Positions 33,849-45,055 of a stretch of 64,000 nucleotides of DNA are shown one piece after another. Below the pieces are notes generated by a model. It saw only the letters and a list, made by a program, of their open reading frames with translations, did not search any database and was not told where the DNA came from. The translations under genes and the position numbers were made by a program. The stretch's first letter is position 1. Each line of letters opens with the position of its first letter. The stretch is from Quercus robur (Eukaryota > Streptophyta > Magnoliopsida > Fagales > Fagaceae): positions 10,732,330 to 10,796,329 of the forward strand of contig NC_065538.1 of NCBI RefSeq assembly GCF_932294415.1. The letters run 5' to 3'.

Positions 33849-34075
33849 TGACGTCACCTATCCACGTCAGCATGCCACGCATGCCCTAGTCCACGTCATC
33901 AGAGACACGTCATCAGCCACGTCAGCAGTGTCGTCTTGTCAACACCACGTCGTTGACCCGGACCGACCCGACCCGGACCACCCGGATCTGACCCGTGAGC
34001 ACTTTGACTGTTGACTTTGACTCTGGACCAGTTGACTTTGACTTTTTGCGTTGACCTTTGACCAAAAGTCAAAAT
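33849..34075 (+). promoter_or_regulatory. Cluster of ACGTCA/TGACG and TTGAC motifs inside the LTR element
   Basis: One palindromic TGACGTCA (33849-33856) and four more ACGTCA sites (33864, 33894, 33907, 33919) are followed by at least seven TTGAC cores between 33953 and 34062, plus an inverted GTCAA near 34068. TGACG is the core bound by TGA-type bZIP factors and TTGAC[C/T] the core bound by WRKY factors. The motifs are seen; any regulatory activity is inference. Confidence 0.35.
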
Positions 34076-34283
34076 TTCCAAAAGGGCCTATCTTGCTCAG
34101 TTTTTCGCGTAGATTCCGATTTTGGGCTCCGTTTCTGCATTTGAGACTCCGAAATTGGTCAATTGGCACATTCTTCATTGTGGTTTCTTCAAAGGCATTA
34201 TAACAAGGCATCTCCAAGTGATCTTCTCATGCTTATCCAACCTCAAGTCTTCATCGAGCTTCTGCCTTGAGTTTGAGGGAGGG

Positions 34284-34595
34284 TGTTAGAGATATATATT
34301 AGACATATATTAACCCAATGTAATAGGCCCAAGCCCAATCCTGCTTGTACTAGTAGTCTAGGGTTTAGTCGCCTATATATACTCATGTTAGGGTTCATTG
34401 TAACATAGGAGATTATTGTACTACACTCTTATACAATAAAGATGTAGCCCTTAAGGGATTCCTCCGTGGATGTAGGCTGTAAGGCTGAACCACGTAATCC
34501 TCGTGTTCTCAATGTTCCTCCTCTATGCTTCCTCTTCCGCATCTACTCTAGCATACACAACATGGTATAACACATCGCGTTGCTAATATTTAACA
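34284..34595 (+). repeat. 3' LTR of the small LTR element
   Basis: 312 bp, matching 32822-33133 except at about six positions. Confidence 0.9.
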
Positions 34596-35563
34596 CTTAC
34601 ATACCCGAAACTATATATTCATTTCCTCGCTCATTCCAGTAATGGTTGAAGCTTCGAGTAATGACTTGCTCTTATGCAGCATAGTCCATGCACAACTACA
34701 ATGTAGTAAATCCAATTACTAGGCAACTCATATTGGATTCATATGAGGGTGAGGGTTGGGTTGGCGGGTTTATATACCGTTATGACATTAATCTTGACCA
34801 GCTCAGTTATAGGGTGGTGCTAATTTGTGGATTCAATAGCAAGTTAAAGAAAGTTGAGTTGGATATATTTATATCAGAAACCGGTGAATGGAGGAAGTCA
34901 ATGGTGGTGTTTTGTCAGGGTAAATTTCATTGCCATGGTGTTTCCTATAAGAATTTGCTTTTCTGGTGGGATAGTAAGCATGGCCGCCTTATTGGGTTTG
35001 ATCCATATATACAACAATGCTCGTTATCGTTTCTTTGAGCACCCTGAAAAGTTGGAGTGTGTCGCGGTTTCTTGAGGGTATGTCAGATTTTTAAGAATCC
35101 AGAAAGGATTTTACGTCTTTGGGAGCTCAAGGACTATGATGATGATGAGGGAGGGAAATGGTGCTTGGAGCACGAGGTTCATTTTGACAAGATGGTTTCG
35201 GAAAGATAAATATTCTCACCTCAAACAATACATAGACAGACCACATCCTCCGAAGCTATCACTAGCCTTTCATCCAAACGATGGGGATATCATCTATTTG
35301 ATAATTAAATATTGGGGTATCATGAGTTTATCTGCAAACAATATCAAATGGTCATATCAAGCAACATGAGGAGAAAAACAATAGAAGTGATCTTTCCTGA
35401 AGAATTCACAAGAAGCATTTCTCACCCTGCTGATGATGTTTTCACTTTGGTTCTCCCATGTTGGCCTACTCGTATACCTTCTCTCTTAGAGGATAGTGCT
35501 CTGATACCATCTAATTATCATTCTACTTGCTTGCATCTTCCTCTTTTGAGAAACAAACCGTAA

Positions 35564-35565
35564 CA

Positions 35566-35596
<31 letters not shown>

Positions 35597-37169
35597 ACAA
35601 ACACACACGCACAAACCGTAACATTCGAATGCTCAAATATGGATATAAGATAACAAAAATATAAAACCAATCTATAGTCAAGCCTTATCACATATATTTG
35701 AACATATCTTCTTCTTTTTCTTTTTCTTTTTTGAGAAATATTTGAACATATCTCATATCTTATTAGTTATAACAATAAAGTAAAACACTGTTATAAAAAA
35801 ATAAATAAATAAAGTAAATCACTAACTAAAACGTATTGCTATAAAACACAAGCTGAAAAGTTTATAGTGCATTCTAAAAAAAAAATTATAGTGAAACACT
35901 GAAACGTATTGCTAAAGAATATCTATTTATTTAAACATTCTAATAAAAAAATTAAAATCTTAAACCCAAAATTAAAAACTAATGCTGCCAAACAAAATCC
36001 CAAATTTGCAATGTTGTTGTATGCTTCAAAAAACGAAACTTGCTGTAAGTACGTGCCTTATGGTTCCTAATGCCATAATTATATTGTTAGTCACTTAAAA
36101 AAATGCTAAAACTATCGCTAATTTACTACTAAAAATTTACAAGTTGATGTTCCAATGAATGAGATTTGTGCGATTGTAACACGATACTAAATGAGTGTTT
36201 GAAAAAAAAAATTCTGATTATTGTTACATTAATACCTATGTAGTGAAATTTGTAATAACCTTAGCATTAGTCTAAAATAATTAATTTTATTAGGATGTTC
36301 TAAGGATAAAATATCACTTGGGGCAAAAGTTAAAGGTCATAATACAAAGAAGATTATAGTATTAATATCAATAAATTTTATGGTAAATGTTTCCGTGTTT
36401 TTGTTGCAAATTTAAAATTTAAAAAAAAAAAAATGTATAGTATACCCATACTCTACACGTACCTTTTCTTTTCTTTTTAAATTCTATGTTCTGTCTTATT
36501 TGCTTTTATGTATTTTTTTATATTTAAATTCTATTTTTTTTTAGTAATTTTATCATATTAATTTTAGGCTTTGTTGATAATATTTTAGATAGACATAATT
36601 GTAGGTTGTAGTTATATTGCACCAAAAAACTAAATTTAATCTCTTTCTAAAATTTTAGAAAACACTTATTATAGGTTACATGTTTTATTAAAACACACTT
36701 ATTATTATTTTATTTAAAGAAATTGATGATAAGAACAAATAAAATATTTTTTTTATCTAAAAATTATTCCAATTTGGTACAGCCACTCAATCACAGCTTC
36801 TAAACTCAATTATAAGACATGACATAATGTAATAATATAAAAATAATAAGAACCAACTTGGGTCCATTGAAATTTGGGCACGCATCAAATAATTGTGAAG
36901 TTTCGACAAGCAGTTTATTAGGTCTAATGCACAAGTGCATTGAACCCAACGTTTCCAAAAAAACTTAATACGATAATATGATAATAATAATAATAATAAA
37001 CCACCATTTATCCCCAAAAAAATTAAATAATAGCTAATGTTTATACTCTTGGAAAAACGCAATTTCGACTGGGTCTATAATTATCTGCTTGGACTTAATT
37101 TATTTTGAGTATATACGCAAACACTGTTGCTCTTGCTCTACGGTTCTATCTCTTTCTAAGTGATTAGTC
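35564..37169. other. Junction of units 2 and 3, and upstream region of F-box C
   Basis: A poly(T) run (35567-35592) and a CA-rich piece mark the junction. From 35618 the F-box unit upstream sequence repeats. A (TAA)n run lies near 36980-37000. No gene is seen. Confidence 0.55.
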
Positions 37170-39240
37170 ATGGATGTTGTGCGATGCTCTTCCTCTCTTC
37201 TTCAACGTCTGTCAATAGATGATCTTCCCGACTGTTTGTTGATTGAAATCTTGACCCAGCTGCCTCTGAAATCTATATTTCAATGCAAGTGCGTCTCACG
37301 CCGATGGTGCTCTCTAATCTCTGCTCCTTCTTTCGCTTACATTGTTCACAGGCTCCGCTCTTCTTCAATATTGCAACGACCCTCTACCTTGTTCATCAGC
37401 CACTACACCGATGGTGTGAGGAAGGTCCTCATGACATCGGAGGAACCCGAATTCAAATCTCTAGCCTCTTTAATAAACCAATATTACATTAAAAACCGCT
37501 CAGTTTCGCTTGACATTGTTCACGCTTCGTGTCATGACTTGCTTTTATGCACCCAAAAGGAGTTGAAAATGTTCAGTGCGGTGGTCTGCGATGCTGTATA
37601 CTATGTGTTAAATCCAATTACCAGGCAGTCGATAACGCTTCCTCCCCTACGTCGTCCTAGCAATGCTAAGATTGGATTCATCTTCCGCAGCTACCATGAT
37701 CAGCAGCAATTCAGTTATAGGGTGATGTACATTCCTAAATTTGAGTGTGAATCAACAGAATTCAAGGTAGATATATTCTCGTCCGACACAGGCAAATGGA
37801 GTGAGTCAGTAGTGTCGTGTCCGCCAGGGTTTCACTTTTCTGACTATGCGCATTCCTACGCTGGTGTTCCCTATCAAGGTTTGCTTTTCTGGTGGAGTTT
37901 GGATGGGCACCTTGTTGGGTTTGATCCGTACACCAGCAAATGCCGTCGAGTCATCTACAAACCCGAAGATTGTGCACCGAACCGTAGAATTCAGCGCCTT
38001 GGTGTTTGTAATGGTGCCTTGAGAATATGCCAACTTGCAGGTCCTCCTTATGCTGATGATGAATTACTTGTTTGGGAGTTGAAGGACCATGATACAGAAT
38101 GTAAATGGTCTTTAGAACACAAGGTGTATTTCAACCAAATGGGTGCGGAAAATCCTGGGCTAACAGAATGCCTAAAACATATATCTATAGAGTCATTGCT
38201 AGGCTATCATCCGTATGACAGGGATGTTGTGTATTTGATTCTTGCAACTATGGTTGTATCACTCAACTTGAAGAGAAAAACAGTGGAAATGGTTTGTGAT
38301 TTTCAGAGGCCTTCCCCGTTTTACAAGGCAGTAAACGTCTTCAACTTTGTTCTTCCTTGTTGGCCAACCCCCATTCCTTCTTCTCCCTTAAAAGAATGAG
38401 AAGGCTGCCTAATTATTCTGCCACTTCGATCTTAGGCTATGATTTGCTTACATTATGCTATGCTATTGTATTTTCTGTTTTTTTTTTTTTTTTTTTTTAA
38501 TTACTGTTTCGTATTTGTTATATTAGTAATCAATTATTTCGTAATTTAGTCTTGTGGTGATTTTGTAAACTTAGATATATACTTGTTCTGGCTTTACATT
38601 CAATAATTAATATATATCACAGGCAAGACGCATAGTTTTGTTAGTTTTTCTTAGAAGAAGAGAAACCAAAGCACAAACACTATCCATAAATATAATTCAG
38701 GTCTGGAGTAATCAAGATGAAGGTCGTCACAACCCAATAGAGGAACTGATCTATAGAAGCAATGAAGACTTGCAAATATATTTATAAAATTATTTTTTAA
38801 CTAACCTGTTTTGTTTACCCTATATCATCTCATGCTTTACATGGTTAGTAACCAGAAAATTGGGGTAGGGAAGTGAATATGTTTAGGAAATTGCATCTGT
38901 TTGTTATTTAGTTTCATTGTTTTATTGTTTTGACGAAAATCAAAAATGGGTTTGGTTTTGTGATCTTAAATTAGTGTTCCATCTATATAATTGTAAATAG
39001 AGGATCCTCTATTGAAATTAGTGTTCAAGTAAATTCGAGACTAACCCTTAAAAATTAACCCCACGTCTATTGCGTTTGTAGCAAGCCATTCTTATCTGTT
39101 TTACTTGGTTACTAAAGGGTACAGTGGAAAGGATCTAATGACTAAAACAAAAGGGCTTTATAATCTATTTTTAACATCGGTATTAAGTTATCATAGGCAG
39201 ATATTCTTAGTACAAAAGCAATGCCATTGAAAAAATTAGA
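35618..39240. repeat. Segmental tandem duplication, unit 3 (truncated)
   Basis: It contains F-box gene C and its 3' flank but no second F-box relic. Homology breaks near 39235, where a second copy of the 3' UTR region begins. Confidence 0.85.
37170..38399 (+). CDS. F-box/FBA protein, copy C
   Basis: A single-exon 409-aa gene, intact. It is the most diverged copy: S29T, L75F, N108K, C174S, C187Y, I214V, T224S, S226Y, C230Y, F268C, R368K and D392N relative to A. Most changes fall in the FBA substrate-binding half and several exchange cysteine. The F-box itself is conserved apart from S29T, so SKP1 binding should be retained while target choice could differ. The promoter-proximal block is shared with A and B. 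No second F-box relic follows. Confidence 0.92.
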   Translation: MDVVRCSSSLLQRLSIDDLPDCLLIEILTQLPLKSIFQCKCVSRRWCSLISAPSFAYIVHRLRSSSILQRPSTLFISHYTDGVRKVLMTSEEPEFKSLASLINQYYIKNRSVSLDIVHASCHDLLLCTQKELKMFSAVVCDAVYYVLNPITRQSITLPPLRRPSNAKIGFIFRSYHDQQQFSYRVMYIPKFECESTEFKVDIFSSDTGKWSESVVSCPPGFHFSDYAHSYAGVPYQGLLFWWSLDGHLVGFDPYTSKCRRVIYKPEDCAPNRRIQRLGVCNGALRICQLAGPPYADDELLVWELKDHDTECKWSLEHKVYFNQMGAENPGLTECLKHISIESLLGYHPYDRDVVYLILATMVVSLNLKRKTVEMVCDFQRPSPFYKAVNVFNFVLPCWPTPIPSSPLKE

Positions 39241-39404
39241 TATATACTTGTTTACTAAAGGGTACTGTTTCGTATTTGTTATATTAATAATCAATTATTT
39301 CGTAATTTAGTCTTATGGTGATTTTGTAAACTTAGATATATACTTGTTTTGGCTTTACATTCAACCATTAATAGATATCACAAGCAAGACACATAGTTTT
39401 GTTA
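38400..39404. other. 3' flank of F-box C plus a second copy of the F-box 3' UTR
   Basis: The 3' flank has a 120-bp segment near 38755-38870 not present in units 1 and 2. At 39250-39404 the sequence actgtttcgtatttgttata...acacatagttttgtta repeats 38503-38650. It continues beyond the LINE at 45206, so it is the 3' end of a further, otherwise deleted F-box unit. Confidence 0.65.
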
Positions 39405-39559
39405 TTTTAGAAGAAAGTAAGCGAAATTTTATTAAAAAAATTAAACTAAATCAGATTGGAAGACAAACTCCAAATCACAAGGTAGTTCTCTTCTACTCAT
39501 ACAATAGTATCTACAGTAGAAACTGCTCTTCTAACTAAACCATGAGTCAACTTATTCCC

Positions 39560-40912
39560 TTCCCGGCGAACATGTTGAAATTGACACTGTCGTAAGGAAC
39601 AACCGAGCCTCTTAGACTCCTCAATAACCTGCCCAAACAATGTATTGCAATGACCAAAACACCTTTAGAGCTTGAACCACTCGGAGACAGTCACCTTCAA
39701 AAATGACATCAAACAAACTATGCTCCCTAGCCAGCATCACAGCTCGCCTCGCAGTCAAAGCTTCAACCAACTCAACCAAATGAAGGACTCAATCCTCTGA
39801 CTTAAGGCAGCAATAATGCTACCTGAATGATCCCTAAACACCACACCTATCCCAACAAAGCTCGTTCCGTCAAAAATGGCAGCGTCAAAATTAGCTTTAT
39901 AGCTAGCTTCAAGTGGAGGGGACCAGTGAACAGGAGGACGACGGGCAGGCAGCTGCTGCTCCCTATGATTAGCATCCCAGAACTCCTGAACAAGCACCTT
40001 AGCTCTGTCCCCAATCTCGTGCAGCTGCCAGGTTTGCTGTTGCTCCCTTAGTTTGTTCCACCTCTGCCATAAGCACCGTGCTACCGTAGCAAACAGAGCA
40101 CACCTAAAACTAGACCCTTCACTAAACAAAACCTCCAAGAGCTCAAAGAATGACCTGCAATCGTTCTTAACCAAGAACAGAAACCCCGGGTCAGATAGCC
40201 AAACTGAACGGGCTTGATCACAAAGCCAAAGGCAATGCATGAAGGATTCCTGGTAATCACCGCAACCATCACAAAAATCATTGATAGGAATATGCCAAGT
40301 TTTCAAATTCAACTTGGTAGGGAGAGAATCTTTCGCAGCACACCACAAAAAATGTCAAATTTTATTTGGGACTCTAAGCTTCCAAATTTTCTTCCACACC
40401 AGCTGCGCATTACTTGGTGAAGAAGAACTCGGCAAAGAGAGGTTTTCAACTTCAACTAGCATACGATAGGCACTCTTCACACTATACACACCGTCTGGAG
40501 TTAAAGGCCATATCAAAATGTCTTCAACCCAGCCCTCACTCACATGAATCCTTCCAATCATCTCGGTTTCCCAAGGGAGAAAACAGCTAGCCAATTTTCT
40601 AGGATCCCAAATCCTAGAGTTAGGGAAGAATAAATCACTGACCCGGGAAACAGATGGACCAATTTTCAGAGATACAATTCTACTATTTGCGGGATCAAGC
40701 AGCCAACGATGATGCCAAACATCAATTTTTTCACCATTCCTAACCCTCCAAATTGCACCTTTATGGATGACTTCACGAGCCTGCAAGATACTCTGCCACA
40801 CATAAGAGCACTTTGGATGAACAGGAGCCTCCAAAATGCAACCATTAGGGAAAAACTTGGCACTAAACACTCTATAAAGTAAAGTGTCTTTGTGATGAAT
40901 AAGACGCCACAC
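39560..40912 (-). pseudogene. LINE ORF2 C-terminal part: zf-RVT and RNase H
   Basis: Frame 40912-39755 reads a post-RT region (WRLIHHKDTLLYRVFSAKFF..., IWPLTPDGVYSVKSAYRML), an in-frame stop at 40355-40357, then the zinc-binding segment (FLWCAAKDSLPTK...CDGCGDYQESFMHCLWLC). The start of an RNase H fold follows (YKANFDAAIFDG, GIGVVFRDHSGSIIAALS). A frameshift near 39778 moves the rest (VEALTARRAV-type reading) to another frame, and it fades near 39560. Confidence 0.8.
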
Positions 40913-41462
40913 CTATTTAGCCAATATAGCATTATTGAACTTTTGGAAATCCCTAAAACTCATACCCCCAATAGATTTAGAAGAACAAAGAGAACTCCAA
41001 TTAACCCAATGAATTTTCTTTGAATCACCATTACCCCACCAAAACTTTCAGATCATTGCCTCAATATCTTTACAAAGACCAACCAGGAGCTTAAAAACAC
41101 TCATAGAATAAATAGGGATAGATTGAATCACTGCCTTAATCATAACTTATTTGCCCGCCTGAGATAAGAGTTTTTCCTTCCACCCCTGCATCCTAGCCCA
41201 AATCCTCTCTTTAACTTGAATAAAACATGTAGTCTTATTTTTGCCAACAAATAAAGGAAGCCCCAAATATTTCTCATAATGCCTAATGGCCGAAACATTA
41301 AGTGTCACTTTGATAGCTTCCTACAAAGCCTCATCTGTATTTCTGCTAAAAACTAGAGTTTTTTTTTTTTCCTTATTTATCATCTAACCCAAAGCAGCTT
41401 CATAATAAGCAACTCCTTGATTTTATTACACTCATCCAAAGTAGATCGCACAGGATTAAATA

Positions 41463-42476
41463 ATCATCTGCAAAAAATAAATGGGTTAGTTTGGGTCTGT
41501 TTCGACATAAAGAAAACCCCTAGATTTCACCTCCTGTAGCAGCATTGCATAGCAAAGCATTTAACCATTCTGCACAAAATAGGAACAAATAAGGGGAGAG
41601 AGGATCCCCTTGTCTTAGGCCTCTTGAAGGTGTGATCATACCCTTCAGTTCTCCATTGACAAGGATAGAATAGGACACTATGGTAATACACTCCATAATC
41701 AAATCCACCCACGAATCCTAAAAGTCTAATTTGAGAAGAATTCTTTCAAGAAAACACCATTCTACTCTATCATAAGCTTTGTTCATATCCAACTTCATAG
41801 CCATGAACCCTTTCTTCCCTATGCAACTAGTCTTCATATGATGCAGAGACTCAAAAGCAATTAAGATGTTATCAATTATCAATTTATCTGCAATAAAAGT
41901 ACTTTGGGTCTCTGAGATAATAGAATTAAGCATAGGCTTGAGGCGGTTAACAATCACCTTACTAATAATCTTATAGATCACATTACAGAGGCCTATAGGT
42001 CTAAAATCATATACCTTTTCTGGATTATTAACTTTAGGAATTAAAGTAATGAAGGTATGATTAATAGATTTCAAAATGGAACTAGAATTTAAACTAGAGA
42101 GAACAGCCTGAGTAATATCCATACTAACATCAATCCAGTAAGTCTGAAAAAATAAGGGAGGCATACCATCCAGACCTAGAGCTTTGAAAGGGGCCATCTC
42201 CCTGATTACTGTACTTACCTCCTCACTAGTATAGGGTTTACCAAGTTCAACTCTCATCTCTACAGTGACCATTATCTGAACCCCCTTCAAGATACGATTA
42301 AGATCATAAGGGTTTGAAGAAGTAAAAAGCCGAGAATAGAAGTCAGTCAACATGGCTGAAAATACATCTTCATCCTCCTGCCACACCCCATCCCCATCAC
42401 TTAGTCTCTTAATGAAATTCTTCCTCTTCCTTTTGAGTTTCCGTTCCATGGAAAAATCTAGTATTCTAATTCCCAC
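41463..42476 (-). pseudogene. LINE ORF2 reverse transcriptase region
   Basis: Frame 42476-41718 contains RT blocks: APFKALGLDGMPPLFFQTYW, HTFITLIPKV, DFRPIGLCNVIYKIISKV, and MAMKLDMNKAYDRVEW with the catalytic D. The next blocks are in another frame (GLRQGDPLSPYLFLFCAEWL, 41708-41520). The FADD catalytic box is encoded at 41463-41474. So the active-site residues survive but the frame is broken. Confidence 0.85.
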
Positions 42477-42793
42477 TCTTTAACCACTGAATATGAGATC
42501 GTTGCTGCCACATCTTTTCTTCTTTATCCAAAAGGTCATTCAAGTCCTTCTTCAGCCAAACCATTTCCTCATGATCACCAGTACTGACCGAAGCCACCTC
42601 TGCCTTCCATAAACAATCCTTTACATACTTAATATTCTTTTTCACGTTACCAAAATTTACTCGGCTCTAAACCTCCAAACTTTTCTTACACTTATTCAAC
42701 TTCTTTGTAGCAACAAACATTGGTGTTTCCTCCAAAGAATAATCCCAAGCTTTAGTGATAGCCTCCCTGCACCCAGATTCAGATACCCACATA

Positions 42794-43050
42794 GCCTCAA
42801 AGCAAAAATGTTTTCAATGCCATTTTTGGTGCTCCCTATTTCCATTCAGAGACAACAGAATTGGTCGATGATCTCAGGTGAAGCAATTCAAATGTTTTAC
42901 CCTACCTATAAGAAATTTAGTCAACAGGTTTTTGATGCCTCAAAGCGAAAAGGTTTTCAATGCCATTTTTGGTGCTCCCCATTTCCATTTAGAGACAACA
43001 GAATTGGTCGATGATCTCAAGTGAAGCAATTCAAATGTTTAACCCTACAT
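42794..43050 (-). repeat. 143-bp tandem duplication in the LINE endonuclease tail
   Basis: Sequence 42794-42936 is repeated from 42937 (gcctcaaagc.aaaa.gttttcaatgcc...gatctca.gtgaagcaatt). The unit encodes the DHRPIL-type motif at the end of the AP endonuclease, so that motif occurs twice. Confidence 0.8.
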
Positions 43051-43226
43051 ATACTCATAGTTTGCAACCCCCTATCCAGTCTCTCCCAAATCAACTCCCC
43101 CATTCGCCAACCATACCAAGTATAATCTGGCCTTAAGTACCCTAAACCCACAAAACCACAATGATTTAGAACCTCACAAAAATCTTGCATTAAATTATAA
43201 ACCCTAGGAACCCCTCCTTGCTTATC

Positions 43227-43574
43227 TTACACCTCAAGCAACTCATTAAAATCACCAAAACAACACCATGGGAGTTTCGGTTTTGAGCTCAACAATCTTA
43301 ATATATTCCATCCCTTGCTTCGACAACTTGTATCAGGCTCGCCATAGAACCAAGTCAATCTCCATGTATTTTCTGAACCACCATGAACAATAGCATCAAT
43401 ATGGTAATTTGAAAAACTATCCACCCACACATTAAGACCTGTTTTCCAAAGAAGGGCCAAACCCTTTCCCCTACCCTCATATGGTACTGTGAAACAACCA
43501 TTAAACATAATCCTATCATGAACCCACTTCATATGCTCCTTGTTTGACCATGTTTCAAACAAAAACACAATCAA
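43227..43574 (-). pseudogene. LINE ORF2 AP-type endonuclease fragment
   Basis: The 115-residue frame has LFETWSNKEHMKWV, GRGKGLALLWKTGLNV, TWRLTWFYGEPDT and PWCCFGDFNELL, which match the middle of LINE endonucleases (GLALLW, TGFYG, GDFN). A catalytic Glu-type motif is expected at the start (ETW) and the His/Asp end lies in the duplicated segment to the left. Confidence 0.75.
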
Positions 43575-44195
43575 GGGATCTTATGCTTGTACTATATCGA
43601 CAAGCTTTTGAACTACACAGGGATTCTCAAGCCCCCTGCAGTTCCAAGCTAAGAGTTTCATGGCTATCGGTGGGGCTAATCATCAACCTCCACCATTAAA
43701 TCATTAAAAGAAACTACCCGCTTCTTCCTACTACCACTTTCTTCCTCCATCTCCTCGGCAAAATCCTGCCTTTTCCATTTGGATAAAATTGGTTCCCTCA
43801 ATTCTTTTGATACACTTAATGTTCTCGACAACCTGGTGAACTTTGTTACTGATGGAGATTGTTTGCATGGCTTTGTCTGAGTAAATAGACTTTTCAGAAA
43901 AAAGGCTCAACCAACTACCCTAGACCCCATCCCACCTTGCTGAACTGAGGACTCACCCTCTCGGCCCTCCCCCAGATTATCAAACCGTGTCAACTCGTTA
44001 TCAATATCATCCAACTGTGCCTGAAAGTCCTAAGAAGAGGAAATAGCAAGTTGCATAAACTCCACATTATTCAGAGAACAAGAGACCTCAGAACCCATAC
44101 CAGCCCCTACCTGCTCCTTTGGAAAAGTTTCCTGAACTACCTATAGTCCGTTAACAGTTGGGGCCCGCTGCTCTTCTCTCCCTGCGCTCACTATT

Positions 44196-44770
44196 TTAGT
44201 GCTCAACCCAATCCACTCCACACCATGGCCCCCCCCCCCCCCCCCCGGAGTTCATCTCGGTTTCCTTGATGACTTCCTTCTCATAACCAGCAACACGAAC
44301 CAACGTTTTCTTCGCGATATTCGGAGCGGATGCCCCTAGCCATGACCTGAATTGTTGATCACCTTCCTTTAATGCCCCCTTCCTTTTCTGCCATACTAAA
44401 CAATCTTTATCATGGTGAGTAATACGGCCCCACCAATAGCACAAATTAGGAAAACGTTTGTGTTCAAAACTAACCCAACTCTCCTTTCCATTGCTCAAAC
44501 CAATTTTCCTCCCCCTGGTGAGTGGTTTTGTAATATCAACTTGTACCCTAACCCACATAAAATTGCTGCCCTCATAATCATCACTACCCACACCACTATT
44601 AATCACTTCGCCTGCCGTCGAAGCAATATCGCTAGCCACCCTCATGTTCAAACAGCCTAATGGAAAGTCATAGACCTAAACCCAGAAGCACGCTTTATCA
44701 AATTCCACTCCCTTCACATTAGTGTGTTTCCGAATTCGCTTCAAAGCCACCAAAGATTTATCAGAAGACC
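44196..44770 (-). pseudogene. LINE ORF1 fragment (DUF4283 / zinc knuckle)
   Basis: The frame 44651-44196 reads MWVRVQVDITKPLTRGRKIG, then a CCHC-like knuckle where one Cys is Trp (CYWWGRITHHDKDC). A stretch of glycines encoded by the C run at 44228-44246 follows. Upstream, to about 44770, reading with a stop (SLVALKRIRKHTNVKGVEFD, VYDFPLGCLN) belongs to the DUF4283 part. This is the RNA-binding ORF1 product of plant LINEs. Confidence 0.7.
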
Positions 44771-44777
44771 ATGGCTA

Positions 44778-45055
44778 CAATTTTTTACTCAAACTGTTTG
44801 ATTGAATTCTTTGTACAAGTTGTTGTTATTCATATACCACTCTCTCAATTCTGCCCTCTATAACTAACTAACTACTCATAGCTATCACCAACTATCACTA
44901 ACCTACTTAACTAACTCCTATCACCTATCAATGTAACTAACTCCAACAGAATTCTATGGCAGCAACTATCACACTATGGCAACAACTATTGGAGTACACA
45001 AGGTAATTATAGAAAGTACATGTACAATGATCACAGTAATCCTAACACTCTCCAT
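44778..45055 (-). repeat. Possible solo LTR or LTR fragment within the LINE
   Basis: The minus strand begins TGTTAGGATTACTGTGATCA and proceeds through a gttagttagttatagagggc-type segment to an A-rich end near gagtaaaaaattgta. Upstream of TGTTAG is a purine run (ggagag). ORF1 coding resumes immediately after. The TGTTAG start suggests an LTR, but the other terminus and the TSD are unclear. Confidence 0.35.

Larger units (their letters stand above)
32822..34595 (+). mobile_element. Small non-autonomous LTR retrotransposon (1.77 kb)
   Basis: Two 312-bp LTRs (32822-33133, 34284-34595) begin tgttaga and end taaca. I count about six differences between them, so the insertion is fairly young. A perfect initiator-Met primer site (tggtatcagagcc, 33134-33146) follows the left LTR, and a purine tract (gagtttgagggaggg, 34269-34283) precedes the right one. 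The 5-bp TSD CTTAC is perfect (32817-32821, 34596-34600). The 1.15-kb interior has no gag or pol. It is GC-rich with many cacgcgcc motifs and a dense run of ACGTCA and TTGAC motifs. The related unit 1 sequence at about 26755-26790 is the intact empty site. Confidence 0.92.
32450..35563 (+). pseudogene. Second F-box gene of unit 2 (B'), disrupted and split by an LTR element
   Basis: The F-box part (32450-32689) matches A' and has the same premature stop, so that lesion predates the duplication. The reading is then interrupted by the LTR element at 32822-34595, inserted at CTTAC. FBA-type segments continue at 34688-35038 and, with frameshifts shared with A', to 35563. B' lacks 42 bp present in A' (between two copies of aatccaattacta.gcaa), which looks like a deletion between short direct repeats. 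Confidence 0.8.
27804..35617. repeat. Segmental tandem duplication, unit 2
   Basis: About 7.8 kb with F-box gene B and relic B'. Relative to unit 1 it has gained a SINE (28890-29068), a 45-bp local duplication near 31099-31180 and an LTR element (32822-34595). These insertions explain most of the length difference. Confidence 0.9.

Noticed and set aside
33286..34217. Arg/Pro/Thr-rich open frames in the small LTR element
   Set aside because: They overlap on both strands, derive from cacgcgcc-rich sequence and show no gag or pol motif.
23439..38399. F-box cluster as a self-incompatibility (S-locus F-box) locus
   Set aside because: No S-RNase or pollen-specific evidence in the window. F-box/FBA genes are a huge family and clustering alone is not diagnostic.
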